Positions 24,744 to 32,850 of a stretch of 64,000 nucleotides of DNA are shown here, in pieces (positions within the stretch are counted from its first letter, which is position 1; each line of letters opens with the position of its first letter). Position numbers and translations under genes: made by a program. This DNA comes from Pseudomonas viridiflava (GTDB lineage: Bacteria; Pseudomonadota; Gammaproteobacteria; Pseudomonadales; Pseudomonadaceae), in the NCBI RefSeq assembly GCF_900589395.1, contig NZ_UUIS01000096.1:124001-188000 (forward strand), read 5' to 3'. The notes below the pieces were generated by a model. The model ran no database searches. It was not told the origin of the DNA and saw only the letters and a program-made list of their open reading frames with translations.

Positions 24744-24898
24744 AGGCTGCTGGGCCCTCACAGGTGGCGGGTGGGTGAAACAGAACAGCGGGCATTATCT
24801 CTGAGCGGCCATGGAAAACCAGATGCCGGCGCAGAGAAGCGTCTCGGGATGTTTCTTGCCTTATAATCCACACCCTACGTAGGGATGTGTGTTTTCTT

Positions 24899-26848
24899 AT
24901 GACGGATTTAACGCGAAAAGCGCTGGGGGCCGCCGTTTGCTATGGCTGCATGACGTTCATGTGGTGGCTGGCAAGCCGCTATCTGGTGCCATTATGGGTC
25001 CATGACCCGGTCTGGCTCGGTTATTACCAACAGACGAGCGGTTACCTCTGGCTGGCCCTGAGCATGCTGACGCTGTTCATGGTTCGCCAGTACTGGCTGC
25101 ACTGGCTGCTCGGACCTGACTGGCAGGGCCCCAGCCATGAAGACCTTGATCGCCTGCGCCTGGCCACGGCGGTGTTCGACAGCACCCGCGAGGGCGTGCT
25201 GGTGACCAACGACAAGGCGCAGATCCTACACGTCAATCGCGCGTTCGTGGACATCACCGGCTACCAGCCCGATGAAGTGCTGGGCCACAACCCGAGCAAG
25301 TTCAAGTCCGGCCGGCACGACACCGAGTTCTATGGGCAGATGTACCAGGCCATCCAGGCCGACGGCCAGTGGAGCGGCGAGATCTGGAATCGGCGCAAGA
25401 GCGGTGAAGTCTACCCGCAATGGCAGAGCATTCGTGGCATCAAGGACAGCCGTGGCCGGATCCGGCATTTTGTGGCGGTGTTTTCCGACCTGTCGGCGAT
25501 CAAGCATTCCGAGCGCGAACGCGCGCAACTGGCTCACTTTGACGCACTGACCGGCCTGCCCAACCGCCTGCTGTTCACCGAGCGTGCCACCGAGGCCGTC
25601 GCCGCCGCACGGGCAGCCCGGCGCCACTGCGCCATGCTGTTGCTGGACCTGGACCACTTCAAGAACATCAATGACAGCCTGGGCCACAGCCTGGGTGACC
25701 AGGTGCTCAAATCGGTGGCCGAGCGCCTGGTCGGCCTGTTCGGCGCCGAGCTGACCCTGGCGCGCATGGGCGGCGACGAGTTCGCCCTGCTGGTCAAGGA
25801 CTGCCCGCAGCTGGCCATGGCCGCGAACCTGGCGCAACAGGTGCTCGATGCCTTCAAGGCGCCGTTCCTGATCGACGACCAGACGCTGTTCATCACCGCC
25901 AGCATCGGCATCAGCCTGTTTCCCAACGATGCGCTGTCAGCCGAGCAATTGCTGCGCAATGCCGACGCGGCCTTGTTCAAGGCCAAGCGCGGCGGGCGCG
26001 AAAACTACGCGTTGTACACCGAGGAACTCACCGCCCATGCCCAGCAGCGGGTCGAACTGGCCGGCCAGTTGCGAAGGGCTATCGAACACCACGAATTGCG
26101 GGTGTATTACCAGCCGGTGCACGACCTGGCCACGCGGCGCATCCGTGGTGTCGAGGCGCTGGTGCGCTGGGAGCACCCTGAGCGGGGCATGGTCTCGCCG
26201 GGCGAATTTATTCCGATCGCCGAGCAGAGCGGGCTGATCGGCGACATCGACAACTGGGTGCTGCACGCGGCCTGCACGCAGATGGGCCAGTGGCAGGCCG
26301 CCGGGATCGACCTGGACTTTGTCGCGGTGAACATTTCCAGTCGTCGCTTTATCCAGGGCGATCTGGACCTGCAGGTTGCAGCCATCCTGCGCGACACCGG
26401 CCTCAATCCTGCGCTGCTGGAGCTGGAAGTCACCGAAAGCGCCGTGATGCACGATCCCGAGCAGGCGCTGGAGCAGTTGCACCGGCTGCGCGAACTGGGC
26501 TTGAGCCTGGCCATTGATGACTTCGGTACCGGTTACTCCTCCTTGCTGCGCCTCAAGCGCATGCCGGTGCAGAAACTCAAGATCGACCAGGGCTTTGTCG
26601 CCGGCCTGCCCGGTGATGAAGACGACATCGCGATTGTCTGCGCCATCATTGCGCTGGCCCGCAGCATGGGCATGAAGGTGTTGGCCGAGGGCATCGAAAG
26701 CGCCGAGCAGGCTGCCTTCCTGTTCGAAAACGGCTGCCAGCTGGGGCAGGGCTACTGGTTTGCCAGGCCCATGCCGGCGGCCCGGATCGACTGGGCCTGC
26801 GCCCCACGCGCACGCCTGCGGGAAGGCCAGCGCAGGCCCGTGCAGTAG
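24899..26848 (+). CDS. Membrane-anchored PAS-GGDEF-EAL c-di-GMP signalling protein
   Basis: A 649-residue protein: two N-terminal transmembrane segments (about 8-25 and 45-65), a PAS/PAC domain (about 80-205, TGYQPDEVLGHNPSKFKSGRHD), a GGDEF domain (DALTGLPNRLLF, active site RMGGDEF) and an EAL domain (EALVRWEHP, ELEVTESAVM, AIDDFGTGYSSL, KIDQGFV, AEGIES). All EAL catalytic motifs are intact. The GGDEF site is intact as well but there is no RxxD I-site at the usual distance, so net activity could be phosphodiesterase with a GTP-sensing or bifunctional GGDEF. Start ATG 24899 is weakly supported; no strong Shine-Dalgarno is visible. Confidence 0.92.
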   Translation: MTDLTRKALGAAVCYGCMTFMWWLASRYLVPLWVHDPVWLGYYQQTSGYLWLALSMLTLFMVRQYWLHWLLGPDWQGPSHEDLDRLRLATAVFDSTREGVLVTNDKAQILHVNRAFVDITGYQPDEVLGHNPSKFKSGRHDTEFYGQMYQAIQADGQWSGEIWNRRKSGEVYPQWQSIRGIKDSRGRIRHFVAVFSDLSAIKHSERERAQLAHFDALTGLPNRLLFTERATEAVAAARAARRHCAMLLLDLDHFKNINDSLGHSLGDQVLKSVAERLVGLFGAELTLARMGGDEFALLVKDCPQLAMAANLAQQVLDAFKAPFLIDDQTLFITASIGISLFPNDALSAEQLLRNADAALFKAKRGGRENYALYTEELTAHAQQRVELAGQLRRAIEHHELRVYYQPVHDLATRRIRGVEALVRWEHPERGMVSPGEFIPIAEQSGLIGDIDNWVLHAACTQMGQWQAAGIDLDFVAVNISSRRFIQGDLDLQVAAILRDTGLNPALLELEVTESAVMHDPEQALEQLHRLRELGLSLAIDDFGTGYSSLLRLKRMPVQKLKIDQGFVAGLPGDEDDIAIVCAIIALARSMGMKVLAEGIESAEQAAFLFENGCQLGQGYWFARPMPAARIDWACAPRARLREGQRRPVQ

Positions 26849-27123
26849 GAGCGCGCTCTGCCGGAATGCCGGACCACCGCGACCGGCTGCGTTAGCAGTC
26901 GTAAATTTGCAGCGTTTCGCAGATTTCTGCGAGCGCTTCGCACTCGGTCGCCGGCAAGCGGGCTCCTACCGGTCGGTGCCTGCCCGAATAGCCTGTTCCG
27001 TAGGAGCGCGCTCTGCCGGAATGCCGGACCACCGCGACCGGCTGCGTTAGCAGTCGTAAATTTGTGGCGTTTCCGAGATTTTGCGAGCGCTTCGCACTCG
27101 GTCGCGGGCAAGCGCGCTCCTAC
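26845..27123. repeat. Tandem pair of about 125-bp REP-bounded repeats
   Basis: Unit one (26845-26969) and unit two (27000-27123) both begin GTAGGAGCGCGCTC and end in the reverse-complement REP half (GCTCCTAC). The first 64 bases after the initial G are identical; the second halves differ at several positions. The period is 155 bases. Each unit looks like a REPIN (two inverted REPs around a spacer), and the pair arose by duplication. Both sit between the GGDEF-EAL gene and the sulfate operon; no gene is present. Confidence 0.85.
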
Positions 27124-27179
27124 GACGGCCCCCATGTTGGCTGTGCGAAACGGGGTTCAACCGGGTTCAAACACAGGCG

Positions 27180-27349
27180 TGCAATGCGCTTTGACGGCTT
27201 CCATCTCCGCAAATTCCTTTTAGTTATATCTGCATTCTTAAATAGTCTTTTTAAGAATATCTGCGCCTATCTAATATGGCTCCAACGCCACAAGCCGTTG
27301 CCCCCCAGTCGTGACGGCGGGTTCTGTCACTTTCCAAGGAGTTATCCAT
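27180..27349 (+). promoter_or_regulatory. Sulfur-responsive (CysB-like) promoter region
   Basis: An A/T-rich stretch upstream of the YezD-like gene contains the inverted repeat ATTCTTAAA-(7)-TTTAAGAAT at 27234-27258, overlapping a direct repeat ATATCTGC (27226-27233 and 27257-27264). A plausible -10 TAATAT follows at 27272-27277. CysB activates such sulfate uptake operons from poorly conserved A/T-rich sites just upstream of the -35 box, so this is the likely binding area; the protein assignment is inference. Confidence 0.5.
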
Positions 27350-27532
27350 ATGAGCGCCACTCTGCGTAGCGTTGACGGCCAGGACGAAGCAGCCATCCTG
27401 CGGGAAATTCAAAGTGCCCTGCGGGACCTGCGCTTCGGTGCCGTCGAGATCACGGTGCATAACGCCCAGGTCGTCCAGATCGAGCGCAAGGAGAAGTTTC
27501 GCCTGCAGAACTCCAGCACCAAGTCGAACTGA
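27350..27532 (+). CDS. YezD-like small protein (DUF2292)
   Basis: A 60-residue protein: MSATLRSVDGQDE, then ILREIQSALRDLRFGAVEITVHNAQVVQIERKEKFRL, which matches the YezD/DUF2292 family (short helix followed by strands with a G.V.I.VH...V.QI.R.EK pattern). ATG 27350 follows AAGGAG. It is the first gene after the sulfur-responsive promoter and precedes sbp by 156 bases, the position in which this family is often seen in Pseudomonas, suggesting a regulatory or accessory role in sulfate assimilation. No biochemical function is known to me. Confidence 0.85.
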   Translation: MSATLRSVDGQDEAAILREIQSALRDLRFGAVEITVHNAQVVQIERKEKFRLQNSSTKSN

Positions 27533-27688
27533 ACGTCCCGCCGCTGCTTAACCCGACTGGTCAACCGGAGGGTGTCATTTCCTGACTCCTCATACTTATT
27601 AGAACGCCACGTGCGAAGCCCTCTACAGCCTCGACGCGTCAGGCCTGCACAACAACGCCAATATTCGGATTTTCCAGGAGCTTGATTC

Positions 27689-28696
27689 ATGTCCATTCGT
27701 CGCTTTGCTCTGGCCGCGCTCGCCAGCGCTGTCTTCGCCGGTTCCGCCGTCGCCAAGGATTACGAACTGCTCAATGTGTCTTATGACCCGACACGCGAGC
27801 TGTACCAGGAGTACAACGCCGAGTTCATCAAGCACTGGACAGCGGCCCACAAGGACGACAAGGTCGAAATCAAGCAATCCCATGGTGGTTCCGGCAAGCA
27901 GGCGCGTGCCGTGATCGACGGCCTGCGTGCCGACGTGGTGACCCTGGCCCTGGCCGGCGACATCGACGAAGTCGCCAAACTGGGCAAGAGCCTGCCCGAG
28001 AACTGGCAGACCCGCCTGCCGGACGCCAGCACGCCGTACACCTCGACCATCGTGTTCCTGGTGCGCAAGGGCAATCCCAAGGGCATCAAGGACTGGAACG
28101 ACCTGATCAAGGACGGCGTGTCGGTCATCACCCCGAACCCGAAAACCAGCGGCGGCGCGCGCTGGAACTTCCTTGCGGCCTGGGCCTATGGCCTCAAGGC
28201 CGGCGGCAGCGAAGCCAAGGCCCAGGAATACGTTGAAAAGCTGTTCAAGCACGTGCCAATCCTGGACACCGGCGCCCGTGGCTCGACCATCACCTTCGTC
28301 AACAACGGTCAGGGTGACGTGCTGCTGGCCTGGGAAAACGAAGCCTTCCTGGCCCTCAAGGAAGACGGCGGCGCCGACAAGTTCGACATCATCGTGCCTT
28401 CGCTGTCGATCCTCGCCGAGCCACCGGTGGCCGTGGTCGACAAGAACGCCGAGAAGAAGGGCAATACCGAAATCGCCACCGAATACCTCAAGCACCTGTA
28501 CAGCCCGGCCGGTCAGGAAATCGCCGCGAAGAACTTCTACCGCCCGCGCAATGCCGACGTGGCGGCCAAATACGAGAAGCAATTCCCGAAACTTGAGCTG
28601 GTGACTATCGACAAGGACTTTGGCGGCTGGAAAACTGCGCAGCCGAAGTTCTTCAACGACGGCGGTGTCTTCGATCAGATTTACAAGGCGCAGTAA
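27689..28696 (+). CDS. sbp: Periplasmic sulfate-binding protein
   Basis: A 335-residue type-2 periplasmic binding protein that delivers sulfate to the CysTWA importer. Residues 1-22 are a Sec signal (MSIRRFALAALASAVFAGSAVA). The family landmarks are LLNVSYDPTRELYQEYN, QSHGGSGKQARAVIDGL, DVVTLALAGDID, PNPKTSGGARWNFLAAWAYG and TGARGSTITFV, which contact the anion by backbone amides. Start ATG 27689 follows CAGGAG. Two hairpins between sbp and cysT (28709-28766) probably stabilise the abundant sbp mRNA or attenuate read-through. Sbp and CysP are close relatives; sbp is preferred for the gene order. Confidence 0.95.
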   Translation: MSIRRFALAALASAVFAGSAVAKDYELLNVSYDPTRELYQEYNAEFIKHWTAAHKDDKVEIKQSHGGSGKQARAVIDGLRADVVTLALAGDIDEVAKLGKSLPENWQTRLPDASTPYTSTIVFLVRKGNPKGIKDWNDLIKDGVSVITPNPKTSGGARWNFLAAWAYGLKAGGSEAKAQEYVEKLFKHVPILDTGARGSTITFVNNGQGDVLLAWENEAFLALKEDGGADKFDIIVPSLSILAEPPVAVVDKNAEKKGNTEIATEYLKHLYSPAGQEIAAKNFYRPRNADVAAKYEKQFPKLELVTIDKDFGGWKTAQPKFFNDGGVFDQIYKAQ

Positions 28697-28708
28697 GTGG
28701 GCGCCCGA

Positions 28709-28766
28709 CACCGTCCACCGGGCGGTGTCTTCGGTTTGATCAAACGGCCCGGACTCATGTCCGGGC
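28709..28766 (+). terminator. Intra-operon hairpins between sbp and cysT
   Basis: Two stem-loops follow the sbp stop: ACACCG/CGGTGT (28709-28729) and GCCCGGAC-TCAT-GTCCGGGC (28747-28766). There is no long T-run. Such structures commonly protect the binding-protein mRNA and reduce read-through into the permease genes. Confidence 0.55.
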
Positions 28767-28793
28767 TTGGTGCAAGTTAAACCAGGGATTCTT

Positions 28794-29615
28794 ATGTCGC
28801 GTCGTATCTCCCCCGTCATACCCGGCTTCGGGCTGACGCTGGGCTACACCTTGGTGTACCTCAGCCTGATTGTGCTGATTCCGCTGGCCGCCATGTTCGT
28901 GCATGCGGCCCAGCTGACCTGGGATCAGTTCTGGACCATCATCACCGCCCCGCGAGTGATCGCAGCCCTCAAGCTGAGCTTCGGCACCGCCTTCTATGCC
29001 GCGATCATCAACGGTGTGATCGGCACGCTGCTGGCCTGGGTGCTGGTGCGCTACACCTTCCCGGGGCGCAAAGTCATCGATGCGATGATCGACCTGCCGT
29101 TCGCGCTGCCCACCGCCGTGGCCGGTATCGCCCTGACCGCACTGTATGCGCCCAACGGCTGGGTCGGGCAGTTCGCCGCCGACCTGGGCTTCAAGATCGC
29201 CTACACGCCGCTGGGCATCACCCTGGCGCTGACCTTCGTGACGCTGCCCTTCGTGGTGCGCACAGTGCAGCCGGTGCTGGCCGACATCCCGCGTGAAGTC
29301 GAAGAAGCAGCCGCCTGCCTGGGCGCGCGCCCGCTGCAGGTGTTTCGTCATGTGCTGATGCCAGCCCTGCTGCCGGCCTGGCTGACCGGCTTCGCCCTGG
29401 CCTTTGCCCGTGGCGTCGGCGAGTACGGCTCGGTGATCTTCATTGCCGGCAACATGCCGATGAAGACCGAGATCCTGCCGTTGTTGATCATGGTCAAGCT
29501 CGACCAGTACGACTACACCGGCGCCACCGCCATCGGCGTGATGATGCTGGTGGTTTCCTTCCTGCTGTTGCTGCTGATCAACTTGCTGCAGCGGCGCATC
29601 GAAACCCCGAACTGA
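28794..29615 (+). CDS. cysT: Sulfate/thiosulfate ABC transporter permease CysT
   Basis: A 273-residue inner-membrane permease with six predicted segments. The coupling loop EVEEAAACLGARPLQVFRHVLMPALLPAWLTG carries the EAA motif that contacts CysA. VGEYGSVIFIAGNMPMKTEI is typical of CysT (CysU). I chose ATG 28794 (MSRRISPVIPGFG) after CAGGGATT rather than the upstream 28767 start. CysW begins 13 bases after the stop. Confidence 0.95.
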   Translation: MSRRISPVIPGFGLTLGYTLVYLSLIVLIPLAAMFVHAAQLTWDQFWTIITAPRVIAALKLSFGTAFYAAIINGVIGTLLAWVLVRYTFPGRKVIDAMIDLPFALPTAVAGIALTALYAPNGWVGQFAADLGFKIAYTPLGITLALTFVTLPFVVRTVQPVLADIPREVEEAAACLGARPLQVFRHVLMPALLPAWLTGFALAFARGVGEYGSVIFIAGNMPMKTEILPLLIMVKLDQYDYTGATAIGVMMLVVSFLLLLLINLLQRRIETPN

Positions 29616-29628
29616 GGAGCACGCGATC

Positions 29629-30501
29629 ATGTCCCATTCGTCGGTTTCCGCCGCCTCCGTGGCCAACGCCGCCCGTCGCGGCAGCCCTGTGGCCCGCCGC
29701 ATCCTGATCGGCCTGGGCTGGCTGGTGTTTTTCCTGTTCCTGGCCCTGCCGCTGATCATCGTGGTGTCCCAAGGCCTGAAGAACGGCCTGGGCACCTTCT
29801 TTTCCGCGATCTTCGAGCCCGATGCGCTGTCGGCGCTCAAGCTCACGGTCATTGCCGTGCTGATCTCGGTGCCCTTGAACCTGGTCTTTGGTGTCTGCGC
29901 CGCCTGGTGTGTCAGCAAGTACTCGTTTCGTGGCAAAAGCATCCTGGTGACCCTGATCGACCTGCCGTTCTCGGTGTCGCCGGTCATCGCCGGCCTGGTC
30001 TATGTGCTGATGTTCGGCGCCCAGGGCTTTTTCGGGCCGTGGCTGCAGGACCATGACATCCAGATCGTGTTTGCCTTGCCGGGCATCGTGCTGGCCACCA
30101 TCTTCGTCACCGTGCCCTTCGTGGCCCGTGAACTGATCCCGCTGATGCAGGAGCAGGGCACCCAGGAAGAAGAGGCGGCGCGCCTGCTGGGCGCCAATGG
30201 CTGGCAGATGTTCTGGCACGTCACCGTGCCCAATATCAAGTGGGGCCTGATCTATGGCGTGGTGCTGTGTACCGCCCGGGCCATGGGTGAGTTCGGTGCG
30301 GTGTCGGTGGTGTCCGGGCACATTCGCGGGGTGACCAACACCCTGCCGCTGCACGTCGAGATCCTCTACAACGAATACAACCACGTCGCGGCCTTTGCGG
30401 TTGCGAGCCTGTTGCTGGTCATCGCCCTGTTCATCCTGCTGCTCAAGCAGTGGAGCGAATCGCGCATTAACCGTCTGCGCCAGAACGCGGCGGAGGAATA
30501 A
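29629..30501 (+). CDS. cysW: Sulfate/thiosulfate ABC transporter permease CysW
   Basis: A 290-residue second permease, pairing with CysT to form the sulfate channel. After a 20-residue soluble N-terminus come six membrane segments; the EAA loop is EEEAARLLGANGWQMFWHVTVPNIKWG, and ARAMGEFGAVSVVSGHIRG is the CysW signature. Start ATG 29629 has GAGGAG upstream. Its last codons contain the Shine-Dalgarno (CGGAGG) of cysA, which starts four bases later. Confidence 0.95.
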   Translation: MSHSSVSAASVANAARRGSPVARRILIGLGWLVFFLFLALPLIIVVSQGLKNGLGTFFSAIFEPDALSALKLTVIAVLISVPLNLVFGVCAAWCVSKYSFRGKSILVTLIDLPFSVSPVIAGLVYVLMFGAQGFFGPWLQDHDIQIVFALPGIVLATIFVTVPFVARELIPLMQEQGTQEEEAARLLGANGWQMFWHVTVPNIKWGLIYGVVLCTARAMGEFGAVSVVSGHIRGVTNTLPLHVEILYNEYNHVAAFAVASLLLVIALFILLLKQWSESRINRLRQNAAEE

Positions 30502-30504
30502 GCC

Positions 30505-31494
30505 ATGTCGATCGAAGTCCGTAACGTCAGCAAGAACTTCAATGCCTTCAAGGCGCTCAACAGCATCAACCTGGACATCAACAGCGGCGAACTGGTCGCC
30601 CTGCTGGGCCCGTCCGGCTGCGGCAAGACCACCTTGCTGCGCATCATCGCGGGGCTCGAAACCCCGGACACCGGCAGCATCGTGTTTCATGGCGAAGACG
30701 TGTCGGGCCACGATGTGCGTGATCGCAACGTTGGGTTCGTGTTCCAGCACTATGCGCTGTTCCGCCACATGACCGTGTTCGACAATGTTGCCTTCGGCCT
30801 GCGCATGAAGCCCAAGAATCAGCGCCCGAACGAAACCCAGATCAAGGCCAAGGTTCACGAGTTGCTCAACATGGTGCAGCTCGACTGGCTGGCCGACCGC
30901 TATCCCGAGCAACTGTCCGGCGGGCAGCGCCAGCGTATCGCCCTGGCCCGCGCCCTGGCGGTCGAGCCCAAGGTGCTGCTGCTCGACGAGCCGTTCGGGG
31001 CGCTGGACGCCAAGGTGCGCAAGGAATTGCGTCGCTGGCTGGCGCGCCTGCACGAAGACATCAACCTGACCTCGGTGTTCGTGACCCACGACCAGGAAGA
31101 GGCCATGGAAGTGGCCGACCGCATCGTGGTGATGAACAAGGGTGTGATCGAGCAGATCGGCTCGCCGGGTGAGGTCTATGAGTCGCCGGCCAACGATTTC
31201 GTCTATCACTTCCTGGGCGATTCCAACCGCCTGAGCCTGGACGGCAACGAGCACCTGTTGTTCCGCCCGCACGAAGTGTCGCTGTCGCGCCACGAGCTGG
31301 AAAACCATCACCCCGCCGAAGTGCGCGACATCCGCCCGCTGGGCGCCACCACCCGGGTGACCCTCAAGGTCGAAGGGCAGAGCGAGCTGATCGAGGCCGA
31401 AGTGGTCAAGGATCACGACAGCCTGGTGGGCCTGGCCCGCGGCGAGGTGCTGTTCTTCAAGCCCAAGGTCTGGCAGAAAGTGCCGTCGCTCTGA
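30505..31494 (+). CDS. cysA: Sulfate/thiosulfate ABC transporter ATPase CysA
   Basis: A 329-residue ATPase that powers the CysTW permease. Walker A GPSGCGKTT (36-44), Q-loop FVFQHYALFRHMTVFDNVAFGL, signature LSGGQRQRIALARAL, Walker B LLLDEPFGALD and the switch histidine in VTHDQEEAMEVADR are all present. The C-terminal part after residue 235 (LLFRPHEVSLSRHE) is the TOBE-like domain used for regulation. It is the last gene of the sbp-cysTWA operon; a REP palindrome follows the stop. Confidence 0.96.
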   Translation: MSIEVRNVSKNFNAFKALNSINLDINSGELVALLGPSGCGKTTLLRIIAGLETPDTGSIVFHGEDVSGHDVRDRNVGFVFQHYALFRHMTVFDNVAFGLRMKPKNQRPNETQIKAKVHELLNMVQLDWLADRYPEQLSGGQRQRIALARALAVEPKVLLLDEPFGALDAKVRKELRRWLARLHEDINLTSVFVTHDQEEAMEVADRIVVMNKGVIEQIGSPGEVYESPANDFVYHFLGDSNRLSLDGNEHLLFRPHEVSLSRHELENHHPAEVRDIRPLGATTRVTLKVEGQSELIEAEVVKDHDSLVGLARGEVLFFKPKVWQKVPSL

Positions 31495-31521
31495 GTAGAT
31501 TGTGTTGCCTGTAATGAGGAT

Positions 31522-31546
31522 TCGCGACCGTGGGTCGCTCCTGCGG
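31522..31546. repeat. REP-type palindrome
   Basis: GCGACCGTGGGTCGCTCCTGC, stem GCGACC/GGTCGC, lies between the convergent cysA and DUF962 genes and may end both transcripts. Confidence 0.7.
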
Positions 31547-31555
31547 GGCTCGGGC

Positions 31556-32059
31556 TCACAACCTCGCCAGACGCTGTTCGATGGCCTGTTGCAGCGGTTT
31601 GCGCAGGCCGAGCAGGAACGCCAGTTCCGCCACCACGAACAGCGGGCCGATGATCAATCCGGTCACATCGTCGATGAAGGCCGGTTTGCGGCCTTCGTAA
31701 TAATGGCCGATGAACTGGATGATCCAGCCCGCCACGAACAATCCCGCTCCCCAGCCCAGCCAGAGGGCGGTCGACTGCTGCGCCAGCCCTGCGCTTATCC
31801 ACAGGCACAGCCCCAGCAGCGCCGCCATCACCAGCCCGAAGCGGCGGTCCAGGCGCCAGTAAAACAGCGCCGAGGCCAGTGCCACCGCGCTGGCCGGTGA
31901 CAGCCACATCCCACCGAACAGGGCGCCAGGACGTGACAGAAAAATCGTCACGGCCAGTACGATCATGGGAATGCCCAGGAAATGGGTCACGATATTGCGT
32001 GAATCACGGTGATAGGCGGCGTATTGGCTGAGATGGTCGAGCAGCGTTTTCATTATCAT
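31556..32059 (-). CDS. DUF962/Mpo1-like membrane protein
   Basis: A 167-residue inner-membrane protein with four hydrophobic segments. The start HLSQYAAYHRDSRNIVTHFLGIPMIVLAV and the later GWIIQFIGHYYEGRKPAF are the conserved histidine blocks of the Mpo1/YGL010w (DUF962) family. The yeast member is an Fe(II) dioxygenase that alpha-oxidises 2-hydroxy fatty acids; whether bacterial members do the same is not established. ATG 32059 follows AGGGG at good distance; ATG 32053 (MKTLLDHL) is the alternative. It is divergent from a Crp/Fnr-type gene. Confidence 0.88.
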   Translation of the reverse strand: MIMKTLLDHLSQYAAYHRDSRNIVTHFLGIPMIVLAVTIFLSRPGALFGGMWLSPASAVALASALFYWRLDRRFGLVMAALLGLCLWISAGLAQQSTALWLGWGAGLFVAGWIIQFIGHYYEGRKPAFIDDVTGLIIGPLFVVAELAFLLGLRKPLQQAIEQRLARL

Positions 32060-32139
32060 TGTCGCCCCTGTTGGGTGATCGGCTTGTTTACCCTAGCCGC
32101 TCTTGGAACACTGCGTGCAACAAATCCAAGGAAGCAACA

Positions 32140-32850
32140 ATGACGAATGGAACGGGATGGCGCTCGCGCCTGTTGGGAGAATACTGGTTTGCCAATTTGC
32201 CGGCCGGCCTGCAGGACGCGCTGCTGGCGGCGGCGCGGCAGCGGCGGGTGACACCGGGTAAATTACTGTTTGCCAAGGGCGATGCGCCCTGTGGCCTGTA
32301 CGCCCTGGTCGAGGGCGCGGTGCGCATGGGCACCGTCGGGGAACAACGCAGGGCGGCACCCATCGAGGCCGCCAGACCGCCTTACTGGTTTGGCGAGGTG
32401 TCGCTGTTCGACGGGCTGCCGCGTTCGCTGGACGCCTATTCCATGCAGCAGAGCATCTTTTTGCATGTCCCGCAGCCGGTCATCGACGCGCTGCTGGCCC
32501 AACACCCCGAATACAAGAGCGCCTTCGCCGCCTTGCTCAGCCAGAAGATCGGCCTGACCCTGCCCAATCGCCAGACGCTGCAAGGTTTGCCCGACCGTGC
32601 GCGGGTGGCCTGGCGGATTCTGCTGCTGGGCGAAGGGTATGGCCTGCTCAGTAATGCCCGGCGCGTATTGACCCTTGACGCCATCGAGGCCGGCGCCAGC
32701 GTCAACCTGTCGCGTCCGGCACTGGTCGAGGTGCTGCAGGATCTGCAACGGCGCAAGATCATCCGCCTGGACCCGGACCTGATCGAAGTGCTGGACGTCG
32801 ACAAGCTGCGCAAGGTCGCCCAGGTGGCGCAGGCCCGCACCTCAGCCTGA
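32140..32850 (+). CDS. Crp/Fnr-family transcriptional regulator
   Basis: A 236-residue protein with an N-terminal cyclic-nucleotide-binding-like beta roll (residues 20-130: GKLLFAKGDAPCGLYALVEGAVRMGTV, WFGEVSLFDGLPRSLDAYSM) and a C-terminal winged HTH (about 160-225: RVLTLDAIEAGASVNLSRPALVEVLQDLQRRKII). The phosphate cassette lacks the RS.AA.. signature of true cAMP binders, so the ligand is unclear, and there are no N-terminal cysteines for an FNR iron-sulfur cluster. ATG 32140 follows AAGGAAG; the frame's earlier starts run into the divergent promoter. It overlaps the end of the AraC gene by nine bases. Confidence 0.88.
   Translation: MTNGTGWRSRLLGEYWFANLPAGLQDALLAAARQRRVTPGKLLFAKGDAPCGLYALVEGAVRMGTVGEQRRAAPIEAARPPYWFGEVSLFDGLPRSLDAYSMQQSIFLHVPQPVIDALLAQHPEYKSAFAALLSQKIGLTLPNRQTLQGLPDRARVAWRILLLGEGYGLLSNARRVLTLDAIEAGASVNLSRPALVEVLQDLQRRKIIRLDPDLIEVLDVDKLRKVAQVAQARTSA

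Noticed and set aside
26845..27123. Possible CRISPR-like repeat array
   Set aside because: Only two units with a 155-bp period and inverted REP ends; this is a REPIN duplication. No CRISPR repeat-spacer array was seen anywhere in the window.
29578..31416. 612-codon minus-strand open frame opposite cysW/cysA
   Set aside because: An antisense shadow of the sulfate permease and ATPase genes, whose motifs are complete on the plus strand.
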